This document shows, piece by piece, positions 25,271-34,414 of a DNA stretch of 64,000 nucleotides. The stretch comes from Malikia spinosa (GTDB lineage: Bacteria > Pseudomonadota > Gammaproteobacteria > Burkholderiales > Burkholderiaceae_C). The position numbers were made by a program, and so were the translations under genes. The stretch is taken from assembly GCF_002980625.1 (NCBI RefSeq), contig NZ_PVLR01000008.1:25641-89640 (forward strand), read 5' to 3'. The notes under the pieces are model-generated. The model ran no database searches and had not been told where the DNA came from. It saw only the letters and a list, made by a program, of their open reading frames with translations. Every line of letters starts with the position of its first letter. Position 1 is the stretch's first letter.

Positions 25271-26812
25271 ATGGACAAGGCAAGGTACAGAATCTGGGTT
25301 CAGTTGCTGCTGACGATCGCAGCAGCCTTGGTCTTGGTCTGGTCGGGCGTGATTGTCTGGCAAGGCTATGCCTACCGCGAGGCCGCCATCAAGCAGGCCG
25401 AGGACTATTCGCTCAGCATGCACAGCGCCACCATGGCCGGTCTGACCGGCATGATGGTGACTGGCACGGTCGCACAGCGTGACGTGTTCCTCGACCAGAT
25501 CAAGCAGCTCGGCACCATTCGCGATGTGCGGGTGCTCCGCGGCGACAGCGTGATCCAGACCTTTGGTCCCGGCAACGACAAGGATGACCGGCAGCCCGAT
25601 GCCGTCGAGCAATGGGTGCTGAAGAACGGCCAGGAGCGGGTCCAGGTCGAGACCGATGCCCAGGGCGAGTACCTGCGGGCGGTCCGTCCCGCCTTGGCCA
25701 AGTCCAACTACCTGGGCAAGAACTGCATGCAATGCCACCTGGTGCCGGAGAATACGGTGCTTGGCGTCGTCGGCATGAAGGTGTCGCTGGAAAAGGTCAA
25801 TGCCGAACTGGCCGACCAGCGCTTCAAGTCGATCCTGATGGCCATCATCACGAGCATTCCGGTGCTGATGCTGATCTATCCCTTCATTCGCCGGGTCGTG
25901 ACGCAGCCGCTGGCCAAGGGGGTCGAGGTGGCACAGGGCATCGCGGCCGGCGATCTGACGCAAGAGATCAAGGTCGATTCGGGCAACGAGATCGGCGAGC
26001 TGCAGCAGTCGCTCAAGGACATGAACGACAGCCTGGTCCGGGTCGTGGGCCAGGTGCGCGCCGGCACCGACACGATCTACCAGGCTGCCAGCGATATCGC
26101 CAGCGGCAATGCCGATCTGTCGGCGCGTACCGAGGCGCAGGCGGCTGCGCTCGATCAGACGGCGGTATCGATGCGCGAGCTGACCGCGATTGCCAACCAG
26201 AATGCCGACAGCGCGAGTCAGGCCAACCAGCTGGTGCAGGCGGCTTCCGCGGTGGCGCTCAGGGGCGGCTCGGTGGTGTCGGAGGCCGTGGACAAGATGG
26301 AGGCGATCAATTCCGCTTCGAGCCGGATCGTCGACATCATCGGCGTGATCGATTCGATCGCCTTCCAGACCAATATCCTGGCGCTCAATGCCGCGGTGGA
26401 AGCGGCCCGCGCTGGCGAGCAGGGGCGCGGCTTTGCCGTCGTCGCCTCCGAGGTGCGCAGCCTGGCGCAGCGCTCGGCCAGCGCCGCCAAGGAGATCAAG
26501 CAGCTGATCGACGCCTCGGTCGAGCAGGTGGGGGCGGGGCGTGCGCTGGTGTATCAGGCCGGTAGCACGATGAACGACATCGTGGCGAGCATCCGTCAGG
26601 TCACTGACATCATGGGCAGTATCGTCACGGCCAGCGCGGGACAGACCGCCGGCATCGAGCGTGTCAATGGCGCCATGTCCGACATCAACGCCGTGACGCA
26701 CCAGAACGCCGCGATGGTTGAGCAAGCCTCGGCGGCCGCGAAGTCGCTGCAGGACCAGGCGGCTCACCTGGAGGAGCTGGTCGGCTTGTTCAAGCTGACC
26801 GATCCGGCGTAG
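25271..26812 (+). CDS. Methyl-accepting chemotaxis protein with c-type haem motif in the sensor domain
   Basis: This 513-residue inner-membrane chemoreceptor has a first helix at ~10-32 and a second at ~187-206, which enclose a periplasmic domain of ~155 residues. That domain contains NCMQCH (C152, C155, H156), the CxxCH signature for covalent haem c. A HAMP segment follows ([23 protein letters not shown]), then a long coiled-coil signalling domain with the tip sequence [25 protein letters not shown]. It signals through CheA/CheW. The haem suggests sensing of redox state or of a gas such as NO or O2; the ligand is unknown. No flagellar or che genes are in the window. The stop codon lies inside an rpoH-like remnant. 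Confidence 0.92.
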   Translation: MDKARYRIWVQLLLTIAAALVLVWSGVIVWQGYAYREAAIKQAEDYSLSMHSATMAGLTGMMVTGTVAQRDVFLDQIKQLGTIRDVRVLRGDSVIQTFGPGNDKDDRQPDAVEQWVLKNGQERVQVETDAQGEYLRAVRPALAKSNYLGKNCMQCHLVPENTVLGVVGMKVSLEKVNAELADQRFKSILMAIITSIPVLMLIYPFIRRVVTQPLAKGVEVAQGIAAGDLTQEIKVDSGNEIGELQQSLKDMNDSLVRVVGQVRAGTDTIYQAASDIASGNADLSARTEAQAAALDQTAVSMRELTAIANQNADSASQANQLVQAASAVALRGGSVVSEAVDKMEAINSASSRIVDIIGVIDSIAFQTNILALNAAVEAARAGEQGRGFAVVASEVRSLAQRSASAAKEIKQLIDASVEQVGAGRALVYQAGSTMNDIVASIRQVTDIMGSIVTASAGQTAGIERVNGAMSDINAVTHQNAAMVEQASAAAKSLQDQAAHLEELVGLFKLTDPA

Positions 26813-26878
26813 GCTTCGAGCGTCTGGCGCATCTTCTTCATCGCCGCGACATTGAGCGCGCGCGTGCGCTCGGCATCG
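26806..26878 (-). pseudogene. Remnant of an rpoH 3' end
   Basis: Sixty of 73 bases match the 3' end of the intact rpoH at 28154-28226 in the same orientation, by my alignment. Read on the minus strand it codes for [16 protein letters not shown], against EVAAMKKMRKTLEAYA in RpoH. It lacks the rpoH stop codon and everything upstream. Its left end overlaps the last codon and the stop of the chemoreceptor gene. Confidence 0.75.
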
Positions 26879-27055
26879 ATTGGTTGGTGATCTGCACCCC
26901 AGCGCATGCCCAATCATGCCTTCCCAGCAGACCGGGCGTCCTATAGGATGAACTTGGATGGGGAGGTCGAGATGATCTGGATTGTGGTGATGGCCGGTGG
27001 CCAAGCCGCGTCTTCTCCCTCAGAACAAGATCAAGCAATTGCAGGGAGGAAGAAA

Positions 27056-28090
27056 ATGAAGATGCGTCAGCGGGTCGATCTGTCCAGCCAGCGGGATGAC
27101 GGCAGGGTCAGCAGAAGGGTGGCCTTGCTTGGCGTGCTCGCGCTGGCGGGTTGCGGCGGTGGCGGATCTGCCGCGCCGCTGACCTTGAACGAGGCCGCCC
27201 GCCGGGTCGCCGACCTGAGTTCCCGCATGGACCTCACGGCCGCCGAGGTCGCCAGCCTGCAGACCGAGGTGCAGGCGAGCGGTGCGCAAGCCAGGGCGAT
27301 CGAGAGAATCTTCGTCGACGGGGCCGGCTTCATCACGGCCTCCAACACGGCGCTGTCCGCCTTCCTCGCCGAGGTCGCGACCTTGAAGACGGTGGCCGAG
27401 CAGTTGCAGCGTGATCCGACCAATGCCGCGCTGGCCGATGCGCTGGCGCTGGCGGCCGAGAAGGTGGATGCGCAAGCGCTCCAGGTCGAGTCGGCCTCCG
27501 ACGGCATCTTGCGCCTGCTGGCGGATGCCAGGATCTCGATTGCCTCGGCCAGTGCGGCTCGCCTGGCTCCGGCCTATGACGCGTCCACCTGCCGCGGCCT
27601 GCTGGAGCAGCTGGGCCAGATGGCCCAGGCGATTGCCAACAACCAGAACAATCTCAACGCGCTCTCGACCCAGCTGGCGGGCGACCGGCAGCGGCTCCAG
27701 AATGCCCAGGCGCTGCTGCCGCAAATGCGTAACAACCTGGAGGCCGCCAGGATCAGGGCGCTCGATGCCCTGCAGGTGCTCAGGGCCGCGCTGATCGCCG
27801 TTGCTGCGGCATGCGCGAGCGGATCGATCAGGGCCTGTGCGCTCGCGGTGATAGCCCTGGACCAGGCCGCCAGCCGGGCCGAGCAGGCTTCATCCAACTA
27901 TGCCAGGGCGCGCGATGCGCTGCGGGATGTCGAGAACCGTATCGCTGCCTTGACCACGGGTATCGCCAACGCCGAAAACGCGATTGCCAACCTGCAGGCC
28001 GCGATCGCGATACTCGAGCGGGATGCGCAGGCGCTGAATCCGCAGATCCAGGACGCCTGTACTTCGGGCGGGGTCTGGGTCGGCTTCTGA
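27056..28090 (+). CDS. Coiled-coil lipoprotein of unknown function
   Basis: This 344-residue protein has a lipoprotein signal (RRVALLGVLALAGCGGGG, lipobox LAGC). The mature part is almost wholly helical and Ala/Gln/Leu-rich, with long heptad-like stretches (SLQTEVQASGAQARAIERI; NRIAALTTGIANAENAIANL). Cysteines occur at STCRGLL, AACASGSIRACA and DACTSGG, which could form disulfides. The strong site AGGGAGGA (27043-27050) fixes the ATG at 27056. No domain is recognised. It lies alone between the rpoH remnant and the true rpoH, which faces it. Confidence 0.75.
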   Translation: MKMRQRVDLSSQRDDGRVSRRVALLGVLALAGCGGGGSAAPLTLNEAARRVADLSSRMDLTAAEVASLQTEVQASGAQARAIERIFVDGAGFITASNTALSAFLAEVATLKTVAEQLQRDPTNAALADALALAAEKVDAQALQVESASDGILRLLADARISIASASAARLAPAYDASTCRGLLEQLGQMAQAIANNQNNLNALSTQLAGDRQRLQNAQALLPQMRNNLEAARIRALDALQVLRAALIAVAAACASGSIRACALAVIALDQAASRAEQASSNYARARDALRDVENRIAALTTGIANAENAIANLQAAIAILERDAQALNPQIQDACTSGGVWVGF

Positions 28091-28150
28091 CCACAGCGGG
28101 GAGCGGACCCGGAGCGGTCCGCCGTCAGCGGGAAGCTGGGGCGGCAGCCG

Positions 28151-29095
28151 TCAGGCGTAGGCTTCGAGCGTCTTGCGCATCTTCTTCATGGCGGCGACCT
28201 CGATCTGGCGGATGCGCTCGGCGCTGACGCCGTATTCGGCCGCCAGTTCGTGTAGCGTCATGCCGCCCGAGCCGTCGTCGTTGACCTTGAGCCAGCGCTC
28301 GGCGACGATGCGGCGCGAGCGCGGGTCGAGCGCGTCGAGCGCCTCGCTGATACCTTCGCTGGCCAGCAGGTCGCGCTGGGTGGCCTCGAGCACAGCGGTC
28401 GGCTCGTGGCGGGCGTCGGCCAGCCAGGCGATCGGGCCGTAGGCTTCCTCGCCGTCATCGCCCGGGCTCGGGTCGAGCAGCACGTCGCCGCCCGACATCC
28501 GGGTTTCCATCTCGATGACTTCCTCGCGCTTGACCTTGAGTTCCTGCGCGACGACGCCGATCTCGTGTTCGCTCAGGCGTTCGCGGTGGGTGTCGGCCTC
28601 GGCGGCGCCGGCCTTGAAGCCCTGCTTCATCGAGCGCAGGTTGAAGAACAGCTTGCGCTGGGCCTTGGTCGTGGCGACCTTGACCATGCGCCAGTTCTTC
28701 AGGATGTATTCGTGGATCTCGGCCTTGATCCAGTGCAGCGCGTAGCTGACCAGGCGCACGCCCTGTTCGGGGTCGTAGCGCTTGACCGCCTTCATGAGGC
28801 CGACGTTGCCTTCCTGGATCAGGTCGCCATGCGGCAGACCGTAGCCCAAGTACTGGCGCGAGACCGATACCACCAGGCGCAAGTGCGACATCACGAGCTT
28901 GCCGGCGGCTTCGAGGTCGCTGTTCTGTTGCAGGCGGCGTGCGTAGTCGCGTTCTTCCTCGGCCGAGAGCAGGGGGAGCCGGTTGACCGCGCTGATGTAG
29001 GCGTCGAGGTTGCCCAGGGCGGGGAGCGTCAGCGAGCTGTTGCCCCAACCGCTTGCAGGTTGGGTCAGGGCTTGGGTGGTGGCGATGGCGGTCAT
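28151..29095 (-). CDS. rpoH: Heat-shock sigma factor 32
   Basis: This 314-residue sigma-70 family factor directs RNA polymerase to heat-shock promoters. Region 2 contains LVVSVSRQYLGYGLPHGDLIQEGNVGLMKAVKRYDP and the RpoH box QRKLFFNLR. Region 4 ends in LHELAAEYGVSAERIRQIEVAAMKKMRKTLEAY. It is ~30 residues longer than the E. coli protein because of an N-terminal extension and an insertion around EEAYGPIAWL, as in other betaproteobacteria. A strong AGGAGG precedes the ATG. The upstream region holds a perfect CIRCE operator and a sigma32-like promoter. Confidence 0.97.
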   Translation of the reverse strand: MTAIATTQALTQPASGWGNSSLTLPALGNLDAYISAVNRLPLLSAEEERDYARRLQQNSDLEAAGKLVMSHLRLVVSVSRQYLGYGLPHGDLIQEGNVGLMKAVKRYDPEQGVRLVSYALHWIKAEIHEYILKNWRMVKVATTKAQRKLFFNLRSMKQGFKAGAAEADTHRERLSEHEIGVVAQELKVKREEVIEMETRMSGGDVLLDPSPGDDGEEAYGPIAWLADARHEPTAVLEATQRDLLASEGISEALDALDPRSRRIVAERWLKVNDDGSGGMTLHELAAEYGVSAERIRQIEVAAMKKMRKTLEAYA

Positions 29096-29134
29096 GTCTT
29101 GGCTTCCTCCTTCCCTTGTGGGGATGCTCGAATG

Positions 29135-29161
29135 TTAGCACTCTGTTGGATCGAGTGCTAA
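29135..29161. promoter_or_regulatory. CIRCE operator (HrcA binding site) of rpoH
   Basis: The sequence reads TTAGCACTC, nine bases, GAGTGCTAA: a full match to the CIRCE consensus. It lies 40 bases upstream of the rpoH ATG, within the predicted untranslated leader. HrcA repressor binds CIRCE and is released on heat shock. Confidence 0.95.
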
Positions 29162-29186
29162 GAGGAAAGTTCCAATCCCGCAAGGC

Positions 29187-29215
29187 AGATTGGGGTTATA
29201 GCGCAGTTTTGCAAG
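29187..29215 (-). promoter_or_regulatory. Sigma32-like promoter of rpoH
   Basis: On the minus strand CTTGCAA, a 13-base spacer and CCCCAATCT resemble the heat-shock consensus CTTGAAA-N(11-16)-CCCCATnT. Transcription would start about 7 bases downstream, so the CIRCE lies in the leader. A weaker sigma70-like pair (TTGCGG, 17 bases, TAGCAC) overlaps the CIRCE. Confidence 0.45.
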
Positions 29216-29228
29216 CAGGTCACCTGCC

Positions 29229-31073
29229 TCAAGGCAGCAGCAGCCCGGGCAATCCGGTCGCCAGCAGCGGCAGCCAGGCGATGGCCAGGGTGCCGAGGAA
29301 GATGGCCAGCAGCGCCGGCAGCACGGCCAGCGCGACGAAGCGCACCGGCTTGCCGAACATCGCCGACGAGAAGTAGATGTTCATGCCCGCCGGCGGGCAG
29401 AGGAAGCCCATTTCCATCGCAGCCAGGAAGATGATGCCGAAGTGCACCGCGTCGATGCCGTAGCTCAAGGCCACCGGCAGCAGCAGCGGCACCAGCACCA
29501 CGATGGCGGCAAAGATCTCCATCAGCGCGCCGGCCAGCAGCAGGAACAGGGTCAGCGCCAGCAGGAAGACGAACTTGTTCGGGATCAGCGCCTGCACCGC
29601 CTCGATCGCGGCGTCAGGGATGCCGGCATCGATCAGGTAGTTGGTCAGGCCCAGTGCCATGCCCAGGATCAGCAGCACGCCGCCGATGATCTGGGCCGAT
29701 TCGCTCAGCGCCTGGCCCAGCAGGCGCCAGGACAGTTCGCGGTGTGCCAGCGCCTGGGTCAGCACGGCGTAGAGCGCGGTCAGCGCGGCGCTTTCGGTCG
29801 GCGTGGCCAGGCCGCTGACCAGTGAGCCGATCGCGACGAAGGGCGCCAGGATTTCCCATTTGGCGTTCCAGGCCGCGGCCAGGATCTGGCGCCGGTCGCG
29901 TGGTGCCGCAGGGCTGGGCTCGGAGCTGGGTTTCGCCGCCTGGCCGCGCTTGAGGTAGCCGCCGAAGATCAGCAGGAAGCCCACCATCACGGCAGCGGGC
30001 AGCAGGCCGGCCAGGAACATGGTGTTGATCGGCACCCGGGCGATGATCGCGTACATGATCAGCGGCACCGAGGGCGCGAGCAGCACGCCCAGGGCGCTGG
30101 CGCTGGTGACCAGGCCGATGCCGCGCCGCTCGGGGTAGCCGGCTTGCTTGAGAAGGGGCAGCAGCAGGCCGCCGAGCGCCAGGATCGTGACGCCGCTGCC
30201 GCCAGTGAAGGCCGTGAAGCAGGAGCACAGCACGGCCGCCGCCAGCACGGTGCCGGTCACGCCCTGGCCGAACAGGGCGACGAACAGGTCGCCCAGGCGC
30301 TTGGCGGCGCCGGTGCGGGCAAACACCAGGCCGGCCAGCGTGAACAGCGGCAGCGCGGGCAGCGACGGGTTGACCGTGATCTGGTAGTGCGACAGCGCGA
30401 CGGAGGCCAGCGGCATGCCGTCTTGCCAGAACAGCAGCAGTGCCAGGCCGCCCAGGGCCGAGAAGATTGGGGCTCCGGCCAGCAAGGCCGCCAGCAGCAG
30501 CAACAGGCCCGGCCAGATCGTCAGCGCGCTGCCGTCGAACTGCCAGGCCAGCAGCAGGCCGGCCAGCGGACAGAGCAGGCCAGCGGCCAGCTGGCCCCAG
30601 GGCATGGGCAGGCAGCGCGCGCCCAGCTTCGCGCCCAGCAGCGCAAAGCCCAGCGGCATGCTGGCTTGCACCCACCACAGCGGCAGGCCGTAGGCCAGCA
30701 CGTGCGAGACTTCCATTTCGCTGGCGACCAGGCGCCAGCTCGCCATCGCGAGCATGCCGCAGACCAGCGCCGCCACGCCGTTGGCAAAGGCGTGCAGCAC
30801 GGCGTTCGGACGTGCGCCGTCAACGCGGGCGCCACCGGCCAGCGTTGTCAGGTGCCCGTGCCGTTCGGCGGCCAGCGCGCCGAACATCGCCAGCACCAGG
30901 CCCAGGTGCTGCACCAGCACCGGCGCGTTCTCGATGCCGCGTCCCATCAGCGGGCGCAGCAGGATCTCGAGCGCCGGGATCAGTGCCATCAGCACCAGCG
31001 CCAGCGACGACAGCAGTTCGTCGGCGCGCTCGATCCGTTTCAGGCGAGTGGTCAGCACAGCGCTCACTTTCAC
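29229..31073 (-). CDS. TRAP transporter permease, DctQ-DctM fusion
   Basis: This 614-residue inner-membrane protein joins the small (DctQ, about residues 1-165, four helices) and large (DctM, about 170-614) TRAP permease subunits in one chain. The DctM part has family stretches such as LPLFTLAGLVFARTGAAKRLGDL, CFTAFTGGSGVTILALGGLLLPLL and ALGVLLAPSVPLIMYAI. It moves a substrate delivered by the periplasmic binding protein, driven by the Na+ or H+ gradient. Its start overlaps the dctP stop by four bases. The substrate is unknown. Confidence 0.92.
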   Translation of the reverse strand: MKVSAVLTTRLKRIERADELLSSLALVLMALIPALEILLRPLMGRGIENAPVLVQHLGLVLAMFGALAAERHGHLTTLAGGARVDGARPNAVLHAFANGVAALVCGMLAMASWRLVASEMEVSHVLAYGLPLWWVQASMPLGFALLGAKLGARCLPMPWGQLAAGLLCPLAGLLLAWQFDGSALTIWPGLLLLLAALLAGAPIFSALGGLALLLFWQDGMPLASVALSHYQITVNPSLPALPLFTLAGLVFARTGAAKRLGDLFVALFGQGVTGTVLAAAVLCSCFTAFTGGSGVTILALGGLLLPLLKQAGYPERRGIGLVTSASALGVLLAPSVPLIMYAIIARVPINTMFLAGLLPAAVMVGFLLIFGGYLKRGQAAKPSSEPSPAAPRDRRQILAAAWNAKWEILAPFVAIGSLVSGLATPTESAALTALYAVLTQALAHRELSWRLLGQALSESAQIIGGVLLILGMALGLTNYLIDAGIPDAAIEAVQALIPNKFVFLLALTLFLLLAGALMEIFAAIVVLVPLLLPVALSYGIDAVHFGIIFLAAMEMGFLCPPAGMNIYFSSAMFGKPVRFVALAVLPALLAIFLGTLAIAWLPLLATGLPGLLLP

Positions 31074-32101
31074 TTGCCCTTGCCGGCGCGGTAGGTTTTC
31101 AGGTGCGCCATGACTTCATCGAAGGTCTCGGCCGGCACCATGGTGCCGCGAATGCGCGGGTAGAGCTGTTCGGCCAGCGCGGTCCATTCCTTCATCTGCT
31201 CGGCATTCGGGCGGTGCACGACCAGGCCGCGCTTCTTCATCGCATCGACCGCTTCCTCGACTTCCTGCCTGGCCTTGGCGCGCAGCTGGATGCCGGCCTT
31301 CTCGCTGGCCGAGCGCAGGGCGTCCTGGGTGGCGGGGCTCATCTCGTCCCAGGCCTTCCTGGTCACCACCAGCGCGCCGACGATTGGCGCCCAGTTGATC
31401 TCGAGCATGTGCGGTGCGCTGGTGTAGATCTGGGTCGCGAGCGCGAAGTAGGGCGTCGCCGGTACCACGTTGATCATGCCGGTCTGGATCGCGGGCAGGA
31501 TGTCGGTGGTCTCGAGCGGCACCGGGGTGTAGCCCAGGCTCTTCATGATGCCCTGCTGGTCGGGCTCGGAGCCCCAGGCGAAGAACTTCATCTTCTTGTA
31601 GTCGTCCGGGCGCAAGGCGGCTTCCTTCGAGAAGAACCTGACCCAGCCCGCGTCGCCCCAGGTCAGGACGATGAAGCCCTTGTCGAGGAACTTCTTCTCC
31701 ATCGCCGGGCGCATCTTCTCGCGCACATAGTCGACTTCCTCCCAGTTGCGGAACAGCAGCGGCATGATCTGCAGCGCGGCGATCGAGGGTTCGATCTCGC
31801 GCAGGCCCACCACCGACAGCAGGGCGCCCTGGAGCTGGCCGATGCGCATGCGGCGCGCCATCTCGGCCTCGCCGCCCTGGCTGCCGTCGGGATAGACCAG
31901 GTACTTGCCATTGCCGCCCTGGGCCGCGCGCCAGCTTTCGCCGATTTCCAGCAGCTGGCGGTGATAGAGCGAGTTCTTCGGCACCAGGGTGCCGATGCGC
32001 AGCGACTGGGCCGCCGCGGGCAGGCTGCCGAGTGCGGCTAGAGCGAGCAGGGCCGAGGAAGCGAGTTTTTGCCAGCGGCGCTGGCTCGGGAGAGTGGTCA
32101 T
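31070..32101 (-). CDS. TRAP transporter substrate-binding protein, DctP family
   Basis: This 343-residue periplasmic protein has a signal peptide ending SLPAAAQS. The mature part opens with LRIGTLVPKNSLYHRQLLEIG and has DctP-type motifs WGDAGWVRFFSKEAALRPDDYKKMKFFAWG and IQTGMINVVPATPYFAL. It captures the substrate and hands it to the DctQM permease. The conserved Arg that binds carboxylates in most DctP proteins is not obvious at its usual place, in line with the TatT-associated subgroup that may bind non-carboxylate ligands. The gene lies between tatT-like and permease genes. Confidence 0.9.
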   Translation of the reverse strand: MTTLPSQRRWQKLASSALLALAALGSLPAAAQSLRIGTLVPKNSLYHRQLLEIGESWRAAQGGNGKYLVYPDGSQGGEAEMARRMRIGQLQGALLSVVGLREIEPSIAALQIMPLLFRNWEEVDYVREKMRPAMEKKFLDKGFIVLTWGDAGWVRFFSKEAALRPDDYKKMKFFAWGSEPDQQGIMKSLGYTPVPLETTDILPAIQTGMINVVPATPYFALATQIYTSAPHMLEINWAPIVGALVVTRKAWDEMSPATQDALRSASEKAGIQLRAKARQEVEEAVDAMKKRGLVVHRPNAEQMKEWTALAEQLYPRIRGTMVPAETFDEVMAHLKTYRAGKGK

Positions 32102-32114
32102 GGCTTAGGTCAGG

Positions 32115-33008
32115 TCAGAACAGGTCGGCGGCGGTTTCCAGCAGCCACTGGGCGCGCTGCTGCATCACCTGGTTGGACAGGTCGCGGCGCTGGGCGCTGG
32201 CAGCAAGTGCCTGCTGCAGCAGGGCCTCGAAGGCGGGTCGGTCGCCGTCGGGCAGCGCCAGGGTTTCGGCCTTGGCGACATAGGGGCCGGCACTTTGGCC
32301 CGCACTGGCCGCAATCGCCTGATCGAAATAGCGCGCGGCCTGCTGGCGCGATCCGCCGGCACGGGCCGCTTCGAAGTTGCCCATCAGGCTGGCGAGCGCG
32401 CCGTCGCCGAAATCAGGCGCGACCTGCCAGGCCAGCCCGGCCAGGCGCATCGCCAGCGGCAGGTCGGCCACCACTTCGGGATCGTCCTTGGACAGCGAGA
32501 TATAGGCGCCCCAGGAGGCGGAGCCCCAGTAGGCGAGGCCGGCTTGCGCTGGCGTGATCCGCGGCCAGCGCTTCGGATCGGGCTGGGCCAGCGCTTGCGC
32601 AAAACCGGGCTGGGCCTGTTCCAGCGCCGTCATCGCATGTCGGTGCGCGCGCAGGTAGAGCCGTCTGGCTCGCTGGTCGAGCTGGTGCGCCTTTTTCGCG
32701 TCCTGCGCGGCGAGCTTTTCGGCCTCGAAGGCGACGAAGGCGTAGGCGTATTGCGTGAAGCCGGCCGCGACCGATTCGGCCAGCTTGAGCTGGCCCGGCG
32801 CTTCGCGCAGCAGCGATTCCGACAGCTTCAGGTAGAAGGCGCTGGCCTCGCGCGCGAGCTCGAGGTCTTCCTCCTGCGCCTGGCCCTGGCTGGCGAGTGC
32901 CTCGCCCACGCCCTGCACGATGAGTTGGCGTGGCGAACAGGCGGCCAGCGCGCAGCACAGCGTCAGCAAGGCCAGTGAGAGAAAACGGTTCAGGTAGCCG
33001 CAAGGCAT
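32115..33008 (-). CDS. TatT-like TRAP-associated lipoprotein
   Basis: This ~297-residue lipoprotein (signal MPCGYLNRFLSLALLTLCCALAAC, lipobox LAAC) has an alpha-helical, TPR-like mature part. It contains the blocks AAGFTQYAYAFVAFEAEK, RARRLYLRAHRHAM, GLAYWGSASWGAYISLSKDDPEVVADLP and MGNFEAARAGGS, typical of the TatT family. TatT trimers bind the DctP protein in the periplasm in TPR-associated TRAP transporters. The start may be ATG 33008 or GTG 33014; GGGAG (33019-33023) serves either. It is the first gene of the TatT-DctP-DctQM operon. Confidence 0.85.
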   Translation of the reverse strand: MPCGYLNRFLSLALLTLCCALAACSPRQLIVQGVGEALASQGQAQEEDLELAREASAFYLKLSESLLREAPGQLKLAESVAAGFTQYAYAFVAFEAEKLAAQDAKKAHQLDQRARRLYLRAHRHAMTALEQAQPGFAQALAQPDPKRWPRITPAQAGLAYWGSASWGAYISLSKDDPEVVADLPLAMRLAGLAWQVAPDFGDGALASLMGNFEAARAGGSRQQAARYFDQAIAASAGQSAGPYVAKAETLALPDGDRPAFEALLQQALAASAQRRDLSNQVMQQRAQWLLETAADLF

Positions 33009-33157
33009 GATCACGGGGCTCCCTGTGTGGGGCGGTCGACGAAGGATCGGATCTCGCAGGGTTGAGTTGCGCGATCTCTAAACCGGAAATCTACCCGCGG
33101 TGCGTGAAAAAACCGTGACTTGTCAAACTTGGCACTGCTGCGCTGCGCCGGCCCAGG

Positions 33158-34414
33158 TCAGGCCGCAGGGGGCACGGGCTTGACCGCCTTGCCCGCGCCG
33201 GGACGCTGGGCATGGTAGATGCCTTGCGAGCCCGAGCAGAGGTAGCTGGTCGCGCAGCCGAGCGCCGCCGGCACGCCGAGAGCGGCGCCGAACAGCTCGA
33301 CCGCCATCAGCGTGCAGGTCAGCGGCGTGTTGGCTGCGCCCGCGAACACCGCGACCAGGCCGACTGCGGCCAGCAGATCCAGCGGCAGTTGCAGCAGCGG
33401 CGCCAGTGCGTTGCCCAGCGTGGCGCCGATGAAGAACAGCGGCGTGACCTCGCCGCCCTTGAAGCCCGAGCCGATCGAGGCGACCGTGAACGCGAGCTTG
33501 CCCGCGAAGTCCCAGGCCGGCAGCGGCTGCTCGAACGACTGCTGGATGACCGGTAGGCCCAGGCCCAGGTAGCGCTCGGCGCCCAGGCTCCAGGCGAGCG
33601 CAGCGATCACGCAGCCGCCCAGCAGCGGGCGCAGCGGCGCCCAGGCGATGCGGCGCTTGAACTGCGCCGCCAGTGCGTGGCTGGCGCGTGCGAACAGCCT
33701 GGCCGTCAGGCCGAACAGCATGCCGGCCAGCAGCAGCGCGCCCAGTTGCAGCAACGACAGCTGGCCGAAGGGTGCTACCGCGTAGTGCGAATGCGTCACG
33801 CCCCAGAGCAGCGCGACGCGGTCGGCCAGCAGCGCCGCGACCAGGCAAGGCAGCAGCACGGCGTGATGCAGGCGACCGACCGCCAGCACCTCGAGCGCGA
33901 ACACCGCGCCGGCCAGCGGCGTGCCGAACACCGAGCCGAAGCCGGCTGCGATTCCGCACATCAGCAGCACCGGGCGTTCCTCGCGCGCCAGCTTGAAGGC
34001 GCGCGCGAGCTGGTCGGCCAGTGCACCGCCCATCTGTACCGCCGTGCCTTCGCGCCCGACCGAGGCACCGAACAGGTGCGACAGCACTGTGGCCAGCAGC
34101 ACCAGCGGCGCCATGCGCAGCGGCAGTGCTTGGCGTGGCTGGTGGATCTCGTCGATCAGCAGGTTGTTGCCGCCGTCCGAGCGGCCACCGAGCTTGAGAT
34201 AGGCCCAGCCGACCGCAAAACCCGCCAATGGCAGGCACGCGAGCAGCCAGGGCTTTGCCAGGCGCGTTTCCGTGGCCCAGTCGAGCGCGTGCAGGAACAG
34301 CGCCGAGGCACTGCCCGCGAGCAGCGCAACAGCGGCGGCCAGCAGCAGCCCGCGTCCGAGCGCGCTCAGGCTGGCGATGGGTTGGAGGCGGGAATTTGCG
34401 GGATCTGGCTTCAT
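33158..34414 (-). CDS. CLC-F type fluoride/proton antiporter
   Basis: This 418-residue CLC-family membrane protein has the clade's distinctive motifs: GGNNLLIDEIHQP in place of GSGIP, GREGTAVQMGG, and GFKGGEVTPLFFIGATLGN. In the CLC-F (EriC-F) clade these go with export of fluoride rather than chloride. About ten hydrophobic helices are seen and there is no CBS tail, as expected for the clade. No fluoride (crcB) riboswitch could be recognised in the short space upstream (34415-34535), so expression may not respond to fluoride. It is divergent from the next gene. Confidence 0.85.
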   Translation of the reverse strand: MKPDPANSRLQPIASLSALGRGLLLAAAVALLAGSASALFLHALDWATETRLAKPWLLACLPLAGFAVGWAYLKLGGRSDGGNNLLIDEIHQPRQALPLRMAPLVLLATVLSHLFGASVGREGTAVQMGGALADQLARAFKLAREERPVLLMCGIAAGFGSVFGTPLAGAVFALEVLAVGRLHHAVLLPCLVAALLADRVALLWGVTHSHYAVAPFGQLSLLQLGALLLAGMLFGLTARLFARASHALAAQFKRRIAWAPLRPLLGGCVIAALAWSLGAERYLGLGLPVIQQSFEQPLPAWDFAGKLAFTVASIGSGFKGGEVTPLFFIGATLGNALAPLLQLPLDLLAAVGLVAVFAGAANTPLTCTLMAVELFGAALGVPAALGCATSYLCSGSQGIYHAQRPGAGKAVKPVPPAA

